Positions 1 through 5,265 of a stretch of 6,734 bases of DNA are shown piece after piece; the stretch's first letter is position 1; each line of letters begins with the position of its first letter. The notes below the pieces were generated by a model. It searched no databases. It was given only the letters and a program-made list of their open reading frames with translations, and had not been told where the DNA came from. The translations under genes were made by a program, and so were the position numbers. Source of the DNA: Ktedonobacterales bacterium (GTDB lineage Bacteria; Chloroflexota; Ktedonobacteria; Ktedonobacterales; JADMIN01). The stretch spans positions 1 through 6,734 of the forward strand of contig JADMIN010000138.1 of NCBI GenBank assembly GCA_015478575.1, given 5' to 3'.

Positions 1-143
1 CTCAGCGCGCCCAGCGTCAGCAAGACCGCGCTGATGGGCAACGGCGCGCCCGCCGCGGCGATCAGCACCACGGCCACCAAGAAGGGGTAGCCATAGATCG
101 CGGTCAACTGGAGTAGCGTTGCGGCGGAGGGAAACGCGGGCAC
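1..143 (-). CDS. DedA-family membrane protein, N-terminal part (cut by window edge)
   Basis: The first 47 codons of a leftward gene that runs off the window. Starting at a GTG, the protein reads MPAFPSAATLLQ, then a hydrophobic stretch containing YGYP, then GAPLPIS and LLTLGAL. This order (YGY/YGYP, hydrophobic segment, small-residue-G-x-PLP, hydrophobic LxxGAL) is typical of the start of DedA/SNARE-associated Golgi proteins, polytopic inner-membrane proteins linked to lipid flipping and membrane homeostasis. The acidic residue often found before the G-x-P-x-P motif is replaced here by alanines. The GTG was chosen because GGAG (complement of 151-154) lies 7 nt upstream and no ATG lies in frame upstream. 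A TTG at 147-149 is a weaker alternative. A promoter and leader hairpin just upstream suggest separate transcription from the methyltransferase gene. The family call rests on 47 residues only. Confidence 0.62.
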   Translation of the reverse strand, partial: MPAFPSAATLLQLTAIYGYPFLVAVVLIAAAGAPLPISAVLLTLGAL

Positions 144-162
144 GAGCAAGCTCCGTTCGGCA

Positions 163-186
163 CGGCGCGCGAACCCATGCGCGCCG
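163..186 (-). other. Perfect stem-loop at the 5' end of the DedA mRNA
   Basis: An 8-bp perfect inverted repeat, CGGCGCGC at 163-170 and GCGCGCCG at 179-186, encloses an 8-nt loop (171-178). The extended -10 at 192-200 places transcription start near 185, so the stem would sit at or next to the mRNA 5' end, about 20 nt before the start codon and clear of the SD. Terminal hairpins of this kind are known to protect mRNAs from 5'-end-dependent decay; that role here is inferred. Confidence 0.5.
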
Positions 187-191
187 CCCCT

Positions 192-200
192 ATTGTAGCA
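192..200 (-). promoter_or_regulatory. Extended -10 promoter for the DedA-family gene
   Basis: On the minus strand the bases read TGCTACAAT, a TGn extension plus TACAAT, which differs from TATAAT at one position. No convincing -35 lies 16-18 bp upstream (CCCCGA at the 17-bp spacing), as is usual for extended -10 promoters. It lies between the methyltransferase stop (231) and the GTG start at 143, giving a leader of about 42 nt. It stands out as an A/T-containing block in very GC-rich surroundings. Confidence 0.55.
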
Positions 201-230
201 GAGACGGCCATGGGTCGGGGGCCTGCGCGA

Positions 231-1103
231 TCATGGACCGCCACCGCGCTCGCGCGCCGCCGTCACGCCAAAGGCTTCGGGCCGTGGCGTGACGCGAGAG
301 AAGCCTGCCTCTCGCAGGCGACGCATCACGCCCGCGGTCGTACGCTTGCCAGAGGGGCTGTCGGGGTCGCCGATGTAGTGAAAGAGGCGCCCACCAGGCC
401 GTAGCACCCGCCAGAGCTGGCGATAGAACGCGGTCGAGTAGAGGTCACCGGCCAGGCGCATCATCGGGGGATCATGCAGGATGCGCGTGAAGGCGCCATC
501 CGCAAGCGCGATCACCAACTCAGTGGCATCACCGCTCAACTGGCGAATGTTGGGGCGCTCGAACAACTCACGTGACCAGGGATTTTGCCGCGCGATCTCC
601 AGCCCCGCCGGATCCAGCTCGATGGTGACCACCTCCTCCGCCGTCTTGGCCGCCGCGATGGCCGTGTAGCCCAGGCCGGTCGCCGTATCGAGCACACGGC
701 CCACAACGGGGGCCAGTGTCTGGATCTTGGTCAACGTGTCGCGCCAAGGATCGGTATCTTTGATGCGGTGCATCGGGAAGCCGGAGACGAGCATGGTGGG
801 GGCGCCACGGGTGGGCATCAGGCCGCGACGCCAGTGCGTGTGCTCAGAGAAGATGGCGATCTCGCGTGGGCCACCCGCCTCGATGGCGAAACACTTGTTG
901 TGGTCGCCAGCGATGCGCTCGGCCTCGTCCCAGGTGAGGTGCGCGCCGCCCCCAGAACTGATGCCATAGCTGATGCCCGCTGGCGTAAGCGCGACCTCGG
1001 TGGTGGTCAGCCCCAGATCAGGCGAGGTCGCTGCCGTGGTCGAGCCCGCTTGGCGCGCGCGCAGCAGCGGCTCGATCTGCGCATAGGAGACGACGACCGG
1101 CAT
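231..1103 (-). CDS. Class I SAM-dependent methyltransferase, archaeal-type (COG2521-like)
   Basis: A 290-residue protein. A family-specific N-terminal half (SPDLGLTTTEV near 27-37, FSEHTH at 85-90, APTMLVSGFPMHRIK at 101-115) precedes a Rossmann methyltransferase fold. Motif I is VLDTATGLGYT (137-147), the acidic ribose-binding end of beta 2 is TIELDP (160-165), GDA lies at 191-193, and a motif IV-like HDPP at 210-213 fills the place of the (N/D)PPY catalytic loop seen in amino- and RNA/DNA-methylating enzymes. VLRPGGRLFHY (233-243) matches the later core strands. From memory, this layout resembles the proteins grouped as predicted archaeal methyltransferases (COG2521), whose substrate I do not know. 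The ATG at 1103 was chosen because a strong SD, GGAGGAG (complement of 1112-1118), lies 8 nt upstream. An open frame extends to 1244, but those 47 codons read as noncoding. Transcription is in line with the TPR gene 122 bp upstream. Confidence 0.85.
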   Translation of the reverse strand: MPVVVSYAQIEPLLRARQAGSTTAATSPDLGLTTTEVALTPAGISYGISSGGGAHLTWDEAERIAGDHNKCFAIEAGGPREIAIFSEHTHWRRGLMPTRGAPTMLVSGFPMHRIKDTDPWRDTLTKIQTLAPVVGRVLDTATGLGYTAIAAAKTAEEVVTIELDPAGLEIARQNPWSRELFERPNIRQLSGDATELVIALADGAFTRILHDPPMMRLAGDLYSTAFYRQLWRVLRPGGRLFHYIGDPDSPSGKRTTAGVMRRLREAGFSRVTPRPEAFGVTAARERGGGP

Positions 1104-1171
1104 CGCGTGCGCTCCTCCACCTCGCTCGGCGGCATCAGGCGTCCGCCGCTTGTGTCTCGGCTCTCGCCCGC

Positions 1172-1180
1172 ACGATACCA
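1172..1180 (-). promoter_or_regulatory. Possible extended -10 promoter for the methyltransferase gene
   Basis: The minus strand reads TGGTATCGT, a TGn extension plus TATCGT (four of six matches to TATAAT), about 70 nt before the ATG at 1103. No -35 is recognisable. The 122-bp gap (1104-1225) after the upstream TPR gene leaves room for a separate promoter, but read-through from that gene is equally possible. Apart from this and the SD, I see nothing else in the gap. Confidence 0.3.
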
Positions 1181-1225
1181 CATCGGCGCGCTCGCCCCCC
1201 AGCCTCGCCCCGCCTTCATCCGCGC

Positions 1226-2374
1226 TCACGCATCCAAGTGCCACTCACGCAGCCCACGCAGCCCACGCCAGGCCCAAAGCCCCAGCACGGCAACGTCGGT
1301 GCCCTCTAGGGTATCCAGCGCACGGCGATAGCACTCCCGTGCCTGCTCGCCCTGGCCCCGCGCATCGTACTCGCGTCCGAGTCCTGTAAGGGCCTGACCG
1401 CATAGGGCGACATCCCCCAACCGCTGGCCCAGCGCGTAGACATGGTCGAGCATCGGCAGGCGATCCACATTCTCGCCGGTGGCCGCGCCACAACGCGCGG
1501 AGACGAGCTGGGCGACTCCTTCGCCAGCGATATCTTCAGCCTCACGGGTGAGCGCGAGGGCGCGCTGGGCGAAGGGCCGCGCGAGGGTGCGATAGTGGTC
1601 GCCGCGTTCGTGCGGCGTAGAGAGCGTGTAGGCATCCGCCAGATCCAAGGCAATCTCCGCGATGATCGTCTGAATGCGCCCCGCGGCGGCACGATCATCG
1701 GTGCGCTGAATGAGGTTCCAGGCGGTCAGCCCGTGGCTGAGGGCCACGATCGGTTTGAGCTGCCAGCGCTTCAGAAGCGAACGGCCCCACTCCACATCAG
1801 CGGCCTCGAGTGGACGCTCCGGCGCCTGCTCAGCGAGGTGGGCCGCCTCCTCGTAGCATGTCGCGGCGAGATCGCCGTGCCCCAGGAGAAAGGAACACAT
1901 GGCCAGTTTGGTCCATGCCTCCTGTTCCAGCGCCAGATCGAGCAGCGCGTCTTCCTCCGCGAGGCAGCCAAGCACACCCAGACACGTTGCCATATCTTCC
2001 GCTGCCTCACGATAGTGCAGGCGCAGGCAGTTGGCGAACCCGTGCAAGTAGAACAACTGCGGGAGTGCGGGACGATCATCAAGCGCCTCCGCGAGATCGA
2101 GCGCCTTCGCCAGCCATTCCAGTGCCTTGTCGCATCCCTCACCAGCGTCCGCGACACACGCCATTCCCAGGAGCAGGTAGACGCGCACCCGCTGCTGGCG
2201 GCACATCCGCCGCGACGAGTGCCCTTTGAGTTGATCATACAACTGGGGAAAGCGCGGCAGTGAGGGCGAGTGGCCGGGCACAGACGCGAAGAGATGTGTG
2301 AGTAGATCGGCGATGAGCGGCGAATGCGCCCGCTCATCATGCCAGAGCGGGGAATCGGGCTTGCAGAGGCGCAT
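1226..2374 (-). CDS. TPR-like helical-repeat protein
   Basis: A 382-residue, mostly alpha-helical protein with no signal peptide or membrane segment, so probably cytoplasmic. Several TPR-like helix pairs are visible. One lies at about 64-97 (LLLGMACV, then ALEWLAKALDLAE) and one at 152-183 (WTKLAMCSFLLGHGDLA, then CYEEAAHLAEQ). The clearest is C-terminal at 327-357 (ALTGLGREYDARGQGEQA, then CYRRALDTLE). It has ten or more cysteines (for example 4, 58, 73, 81, 116, 131, 137), but not spaced as a metal site. No DNA-binding, kinase or catalytic domain precedes the repeats, so it is probably a stand-alone scaffold or a remnant of a larger regulator. I do not recognise a specific function. The ATG at 2374 was chosen for AAGGGAG (complement of 2380-2386), 5 nt upstream. 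The frame stays open to 3394, but only as the shadow of the divergent PrsW gene. Confidence 0.75.
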   Translation of the reverse strand: MRLCKPDSPLWHDERAHSPLIADLLTHLFASVPGHSPSLPRFPQLYDQLKGHSSRRMCRQQRVRVYLLLGMACVADAGEGCDKALEWLAKALDLAEALDDRPALPQLFYLHGFANCLRLHYREAAEDMATCLGVLGCLAEEDALLDLALEQEAWTKLAMCSFLLGHGDLAATCYEEAAHLAEQAPERPLEAADVEWGRSLLKRWQLKPIVALSHGLTAWNLIQRTDDRAAAGRIQTIIAEIALDLADAYTLSTPHERGDHYRTLARPFAQRALALTREAEDIAGEGVAQLVSARCGAATGENVDRLPMLDHVYALGQRLGDVALCGQALTGLGREYDARGQGEQARECYRRALDTLEGTDVAVLGLWAWRGLRGLREWHLDA

Positions 2375-2442
2375 AGCATCTCCCTTCTGGCGAGACCGCA
2401 TGAGGCACTTCAGAACATGGGGATGGCGAGGGACCGAGTCAG

Positions 2443-2463
2443 ATGATACGCCTACGGTATCAT
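2443..2463. promoter_or_regulatory. Operator-like inverted repeat in the divergent control region
   Basis: ATGATAC at 2443-2449 and GTATCAT at 2457-2463 form a perfect 7-bp inverted repeat around a 7-bp spacer, with half-site centres 14 bp apart. The right arm overlaps the best leftward -10, which is where a repressor would act. A second small symmetric element, GGTAT-C-ATACC (2456-2466), overlaps it. It could bind a dimeric regulator of the TPR gene, of the PrsW operon, or of both. No regulator gene is present in the window to pair with it. Confidence 0.4.
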
Positions 2464-2467
2464 ACCA
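2459..2467 (-). promoter_or_regulatory. Extended -10 promoter for the TPR gene
   Basis: The minus strand reads TGGTATGAT: a TGn extension plus TATGAT, five of six matches to consensus. Transcription would start near 2452, giving a leader of about 78 nt to the ATG at 2374. A second -10-like hexamer, TATCAT (complement of 2443-2448), lies 16 bp downstream inside the other arm of the inverted repeat and could be an alternative start. Neither has a clear -35. Confidence 0.45.
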
Positions 2468-2538
2468 TAGGCAATCGGCCCAGAGGCTGCCCGCCAGCAT
2501 GCGCGCCCAGGGACTCGCTCTGCCTGTCGGCACTTCTT

Positions 2539-2574
2539 CTGCTATACTATGCTCTGCTATACTTATGCTCTGCT
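2539..2574 (+). promoter_or_regulatory. Duplicated extended -10 promoters for the PrsW operon
   Basis: Near-identical units follow one another: CTGCTATACTATGCT (2539-2553), CTGCTATACTTATGCT (2554-2569) and a partial CTGCT (2570-2574). Each full unit holds TGCTATACT, an extended -10 with TATACT (2543-2548 and 2558-2563), five of six matches to TATAAT. Predicted starts are near 2555 and 2570, giving 5' leaders of about 108-123 nt before the TTG start at 2678. No strong -35 is visible; TTCTTC (2534-2539) is the best partner for the second box. Because of this position, the ATG at 2549 cannot be the translation start for most transcripts. Confidence 0.55.
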
Positions 2575-2576
2575 GT

Positions 2577-2607
2577 GGAATCTCTACGCTTCGCCGCGGC
2601 GGATTCC
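2577..2607 (+). other. Possible leader hairpin upstream of the PrsW operon
   Basis: GGAATC (2577-2582) and GATTCC (2602-2607) are perfect complements, and the loop contains the self-complementary CGCCGCGGCG (2592-2601). It lies in the 5' leader, 70 nt before the TTG start and clear of the SD. It may stabilise the mRNA or form an alternative fold. No riboswitch class is recognised in the leader, and the rest of 2608-2663 shows nothing I can name. Confidence 0.25.
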
Positions 2608-2677
2608 GTCTAGATGGCTTGTGAGGGGTGGTGCGCCTACCCGGTCCGCGGGGTGGCGCGACCAGAGGGAGAACGCC

Positions 2678-4381
2678 TTGGAGAGTTCTATCTGCCCGCA
2701 TTGTGGATCGTCGCTTAGCCCTGGAAACGCCCGCTGCGCCATCTGTGGCGCGCCGGGCACGCTCGCGTCCCCGCGGGAGGGCGCGCCCTGGGAGCAGCCG
2801 GCTCCGACAACGCGGGCCACGCCACCCAGCGGACCAAGCGCCGCGCCAGAGGACCAGTGGCCGGGGCGTGGCGGGTATTCCACCGCACCCTTTCCCCCCA
2901 ACGCCCCGGCCACACCGCCAGCGGGCAACTGGCCCACTCCCGGTGGCCCAGCCGCCCAGCCGCCCACACCGTGGCCGCTGGTGAGCTACCCACCGCAAGG
3001 GGGACCACCGCAAGCATCCGGCAGCCCCCCGCCATACCCGTACGGCGCGCCACCTGGCTACGCGCCACCTGGCTACGCGCCACCTGGCTACGCGCCACCT
3101 GGCTACGCACCTCCTGGCTACGCGCCGCCCCCCTACTACTACTATCCCTCTCCCGCGCCGCCAGCGCGCCGCCCGCCCGGTGATACCTACGCTCTGGTGA
3201 TCGCCTGGATCGCCATCGTCGGTGGCGCGCTCTCGATCATCGGTGGCCTGCTGATCTTCCTCGTGGCGCTCCTCGGCATCGCCCTGGGCACCGGCGATGG
3301 CTTGGCGCTGCTCGCGCCTTTCACCGGATTCATTCTCGCGCCGCTTATCGGCGGTATCCTCGCGCTCAGCTACGGCATTGGCCGCGTGCGCCATCTGCCC
3401 GCGCGCAAGCTCTCGCTGCCGCCAGCCACCCTCTTCGCGGCGCTGACGCTAGCAGTCCTCGCTGGGGCGGTTGTGCTCTGGAATACCTATCCGCTCCCCG
3501 GCCCCTCCCTCGCCGTGCTGCCGCTGGTCGTCTTGAGCGGCGTGCTGCCGGCGCTGGCCATCGTCTTCTTGGGCGCGCGCCGGCTGGGCATGCCCTCGAC
3601 CGGCCGACGCTTCTGGCTCTCGCTCTTCTTCGGCGCCACGGTCGCCCCTGTGCTGGCGGCCATCCTCGAAGTGCTGCTGGGGCTGCTCCTGCTGCTGGTG
3701 GCACGGGCGCTGGGCTATACCGTCAACGGCTCCATCACCGACATCACCAGCGCGCCCAACAATGCCGCTGAGGCGGTGGTGCTGTTGCTGACGCTCTCGG
3801 TGGTCGCCCCGGTCGTCGAGGAAGGATTGAAGCCCTTGGGGGCGGTGCTCATCATGCGGCGCCTGCGCTCACCGTCCGAGGCCTTTCTCTTAGGGCTAGC
3901 CGCGGGTGTCGGCTTCGATATCGTCGAGACCATCGGCTACATTGGCATGGGTGAGGCCGACTGGATCACGGTGGCCATCCAGCGGGTGGGCGCGGGGCTG
4001 CTCCATGGTGTGGGCGCGGCCATGGCGGCGCTGGGGTGGTACTACCTCATCAACGGCAAAGGGGTGCCTCATCGCTGGCTGCGCGGCTTCGGCGGCCTGG
4101 CCTACGCCGTCATCCAGCACGCCGTCTTCAACGGCAGCAATCTGCTCACGATCATCCCAGGCGTCGGTGATCTCTTGTCGAAGCCGTGGTATCTCGGTGC
4201 GCTGCCGATTGACAACGGCACCTTCCTCTTCTTCGTCTATTATGTGCTGATCCTTGGCGTGCTATTCTATGTGACCGGCAGGCTGGCGCGTGGGCAAACG
4301 ACCACATCCAGCGTGAGCGCGACGCCCGCGCGGGGTCCCACCGGCCCCCTTCCACAGGCGAGCGCGGGAGGCGCCCGATGA
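2678..4381 (+). CDS. Zinc-ribbon PrsW-family intramembrane glutamic protease
   Basis: A 567-residue protein in three parts. Residues 6-23 form a zinc ribbon, CPHC-x10-CAIC. Residues 25-170 are a low-complexity Pro/Gly/Ala/Tyr linker with five APPGY repeats (124-148), then PPYYYYP. The rest is a membrane domain with about nine or ten hydrophobic segments. It carries PrsW/CAAX-protease-like motifs: EEGLK (381-385; EExxK), FDIVE (413-417; FxxxE), HGVGA from 443, and HAVFN (481-485; HxxxN). These residues suggest an active membrane-embedded protease. Known PrsW enzymes start regulated proteolysis of single-span membrane proteins such as anti-sigma factors. The TTG at 2678 was chosen because GGGAG (2667-2671) lies 6 nt upstream and the zinc ribbon starts right after it. 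The in-frame ATG at 2549 lies in the promoter, and a GTG at 2621 lacks an SD. The gene overlaps the next by ATGA. Confidence 0.88.
   Translation: MESSICPHCGSSLSPGNARCAICGAPGTLASPREGAPWEQPAPTTRATPPSGPSAAPEDQWPGRGGYSTAPFPPNAPATPPAGNWPTPGGPAAQPPTPWPLVSYPPQGGPPQASGSPPPYPYGAPPGYAPPGYAPPGYAPPGYAPPGYAPPPYYYYPSPAPPARRPPGDTYALVIAWIAIVGGALSIIGGLLIFLVALLGIALGTGDGLALLAPFTGFILAPLIGGILALSYGIGRVRHLPARKLSLPPATLFAALTLAVLAGAVVLWNTYPLPGPSLAVLPLVVLSGVLPALAIVFLGARRLGMPSTGRRFWLSLFFGATVAPVLAAILEVLLGLLLLLVARALGYTVNGSITDITSAPNNAAEAVVLLLTLSVVAPVVEEGLKPLGAVLIMRRLRSPSEAFLLGLAAGVGFDIVETIGYIGMGEADWITVAIQRVGAGLLHGVGAAMAALGWYYLINGKGVPHRWLRGFGGLAYAVIQHAVFNGSNLLTIIPGVGDLLSKPWYLGALPIDNGTFLFFVYYVLILGVLFYVTGRLARGQTTTSSVSATPARGPTGPLPQASAGGAR
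3047..3121 (+). repeat. 15-bp tandem repeat encoding APPGY units
   Basis: Five consecutive 15-bp units, GCGCCACCTGGCTAC. Copies 1-4 (3047-3106) are identical and copy 5 (3107-3121) has two changes (GCACCTCCT). A degenerate sixth follows. They lie inside the PrsW gene and encode APPGY in frame, extending the disordered linker between zinc ribbon and membrane domain. Near-perfect DNA identity suggests recent expansion by slippage and probable copy-number variation between strains. Confidence 0.93.
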
Positions 4382-5124
4382 TGTATTCGCCCATGGGCAC
4401 ACCAACCGTGCCCAGCGTCGCGCCCGCCGTGAATGGCGTCGCGCCCGCCCCCGTCTTGCCAGCGCGGCGATGGTTCGCGGCCGTCTTCACCTTCGTCGCG
4501 CTTCTGGTGACCGTTGGCGCCCTCGCGCTGGCGACCTATGCCCCACAGACGCTCCCAGCCCGCGCTGATGTGGCGCCCGCCAGTTGGTCCCGCGTCTATG
4601 ACGCCGACCTGCGCACCGCGGATAATGCGTGGGATGTGACCGCCGGCTGCGCCTTTAGCCATGGTGGCCTGCTTGCTGGGGACGGCGCGAGCTGCGTCTT
4701 CACGCCCAGTATGGCACAGGATCTGGTAAGCGGGGGATTCCTGCTCGATCTGACGCTCGCTCCGATTGTTGATGTTCCCGGCACCTTGCGGCCACGCATC
4801 CAAGTAGGGGGAGGTGTCATCATCACGCTCAACACCGATGGCCAATATAGCCTCTGCTCGACGGTCTCATGCGCCACGACCGAGGCCTTGCGCATCCAGG
4901 GGACGACCATCAACTGGCATGGCGACGACTTCGTCGCCAACACCGTCAGCGTCGGATACGACGCGAGCACCACGCGGCTGACCCTCTCCATCAACGGCCA
5001 GGCCGTCGCCTCGGCGAATACACCGCTCGATCCGCGGTCGTCGCTGGCGGTCGGCGCCCTCGACGGCGCGCAGGCACTCTACACGCACGCCACGCTCTAT
5101 AGTGCGTCGTCCACGGGTCTCTAA
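4378..5124 (+). CDS. Single-span membrane protein with extracytoplasmic beta-rich domain
   Basis: A 248-residue protein of unknown function. A cytoplasmic tail of about 31 residues, rich in Pro/Ala/Val and ending ARR, precedes one membrane segment (about 32-53, WFAAVFTFVALLV onward). About 190 residues then lie outside. The exterior part alternates short beta-like strands, with features such as VYDADLRT (73-80), WDVTAG (85-90), LRPRIQVGGG (137-146) and LTLSINGQAVA (201-211). This is reminiscent of concanavalin-like or family 16-type laminin G/DUF1080 sandwiches, but no catalytic signature is visible. Cysteines 91/106 and 160/165 could form two disulfides, fitting an oxidising exterior. The ATG overlaps the protease stop (ATGA), with GGGAGG at 4366-4371 spaced 6 nt, so translation is probably coupled. 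The second ATG at 4381 is an equal alternative. By topology and position it is a candidate substrate or partner of the PrsW protease; this is inferred. Confidence 0.8.
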   Translation: MMYSPMGTPTVPSVAPAVNGVAPAPVLPARRWFAAVFTFVALLVTVGALALATYAPQTLPARADVAPASWSRVYDADLRTADNAWDVTAGCAFSHGGLLAGDGASCVFTPSMAQDLVSGGFLLDLTLAPIVDVPGTLRPRIQVGGGVIITLNTDGQYSLCSTVSCATTEALRIQGTTINWHGDDFVANTVSVGYDASTTRLTLSINGQAVASANTPLDPRSSLAVGALDGAQALYTHATLYSASSTGL

Positions 5125-5143
5125 GCGGGCCTCCATCCTTCAC

Positions 5144-5200
5144 GGCCCTCTCCTCGGCGCGCGGGGAGGGGCCAGAAGGGCAGGCGGCGTGCCGCCCTGG
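5144..5200. terminator. Pair of GC-rich hairpins between convergent genes
   Basis: The first hairpin pairs GGCCCTCTCC (5144-5153) with GGGGAGGGGCC (5163-5173) through ten pairs with one bulged G and one G-T wobble. The second pairs GGCGGC (5183-5188) with GCCGCC (5191-5196), extended by CAG/CTG after a bulged C. They follow the plus-strand stop and lie 3' of the minus-strand J-domain gene, so they could end transcription from both sides. Neither has a T-tract, so Rho-independent action is uncertain. The first may instead belong to a dispersed repeat family. Confidence 0.4.
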
Positions 5201-5208
5201 TCAACGCG

Positions 5209-5254
5209 CCAGATCGCGCCAGCGCCCAGATCGCGCCAGCGCCCAGATCGCGCG
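5209..5254. repeat. 17-bp tandem repeat in the convergent spacer
   Basis: The unit CCAGATCGCGCCAGCGC occurs twice exactly (5209-5225, 5226-5242) and a third time for 12 bases (5243-5254). It begins 8 bp after the second hairpin and ends 11 bp before the J-domain gene's stop, so it is noncoding in both neighbouring genes. The unit contains GCGCCAGCGC, with its own small dyad. The function is unknown; a slippage-derived minisatellite is the simplest reading. Confidence 0.9.
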
Positions 5255-5265
5255 TGAGGCCGCCC

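Noticed and set aside
1104..1244. A 47-residue N-terminal extension of the methyltransferase
   Set aside because: There is no SD before its ATG, the residues are Arg/Gly-rich and unlike the family, and a strong GGAGGAG precedes the internal ATG at 1103.
2549..2677. An ATG start at 2549 for the PrsW gene
   Set aside because: The ATG lies inside the duplicated -10 region, upstream of both predicted transcription starts, and has no SD. The TTG at 2678 has GGGAG at 6 nt.
2565..2718. Short leader open frames (2565-2624 and 2614-2718) as possible leader peptides
   Set aside because: Neither has an SD, and neither shows a run of regulatory codons such as repeated Trp, His or Leu.
3047..3121. The repeat block as a CRISPR array
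   Set aside because: The units are directly contiguous with no spacers and keep the reading frame, so this is a coding tandem repeat.
2375..3394. A leftward open frame extending the TPR gene by 340 codons
   Set aside because: It lies opposite the PrsW gene and is Arg/Trp-rich low-complexity sequence (for example repeated WRVAR from the 15-bp repeat). The SD at 2380-2386 supports the start at 2374.
4152..4845. Leftward open frames opposite the protease/partner junction
   Set aside because: Both plus-strand genes have SDs and sensible domain content across this stretch. The antisense products are low-complexity Arg/Gly-rich.
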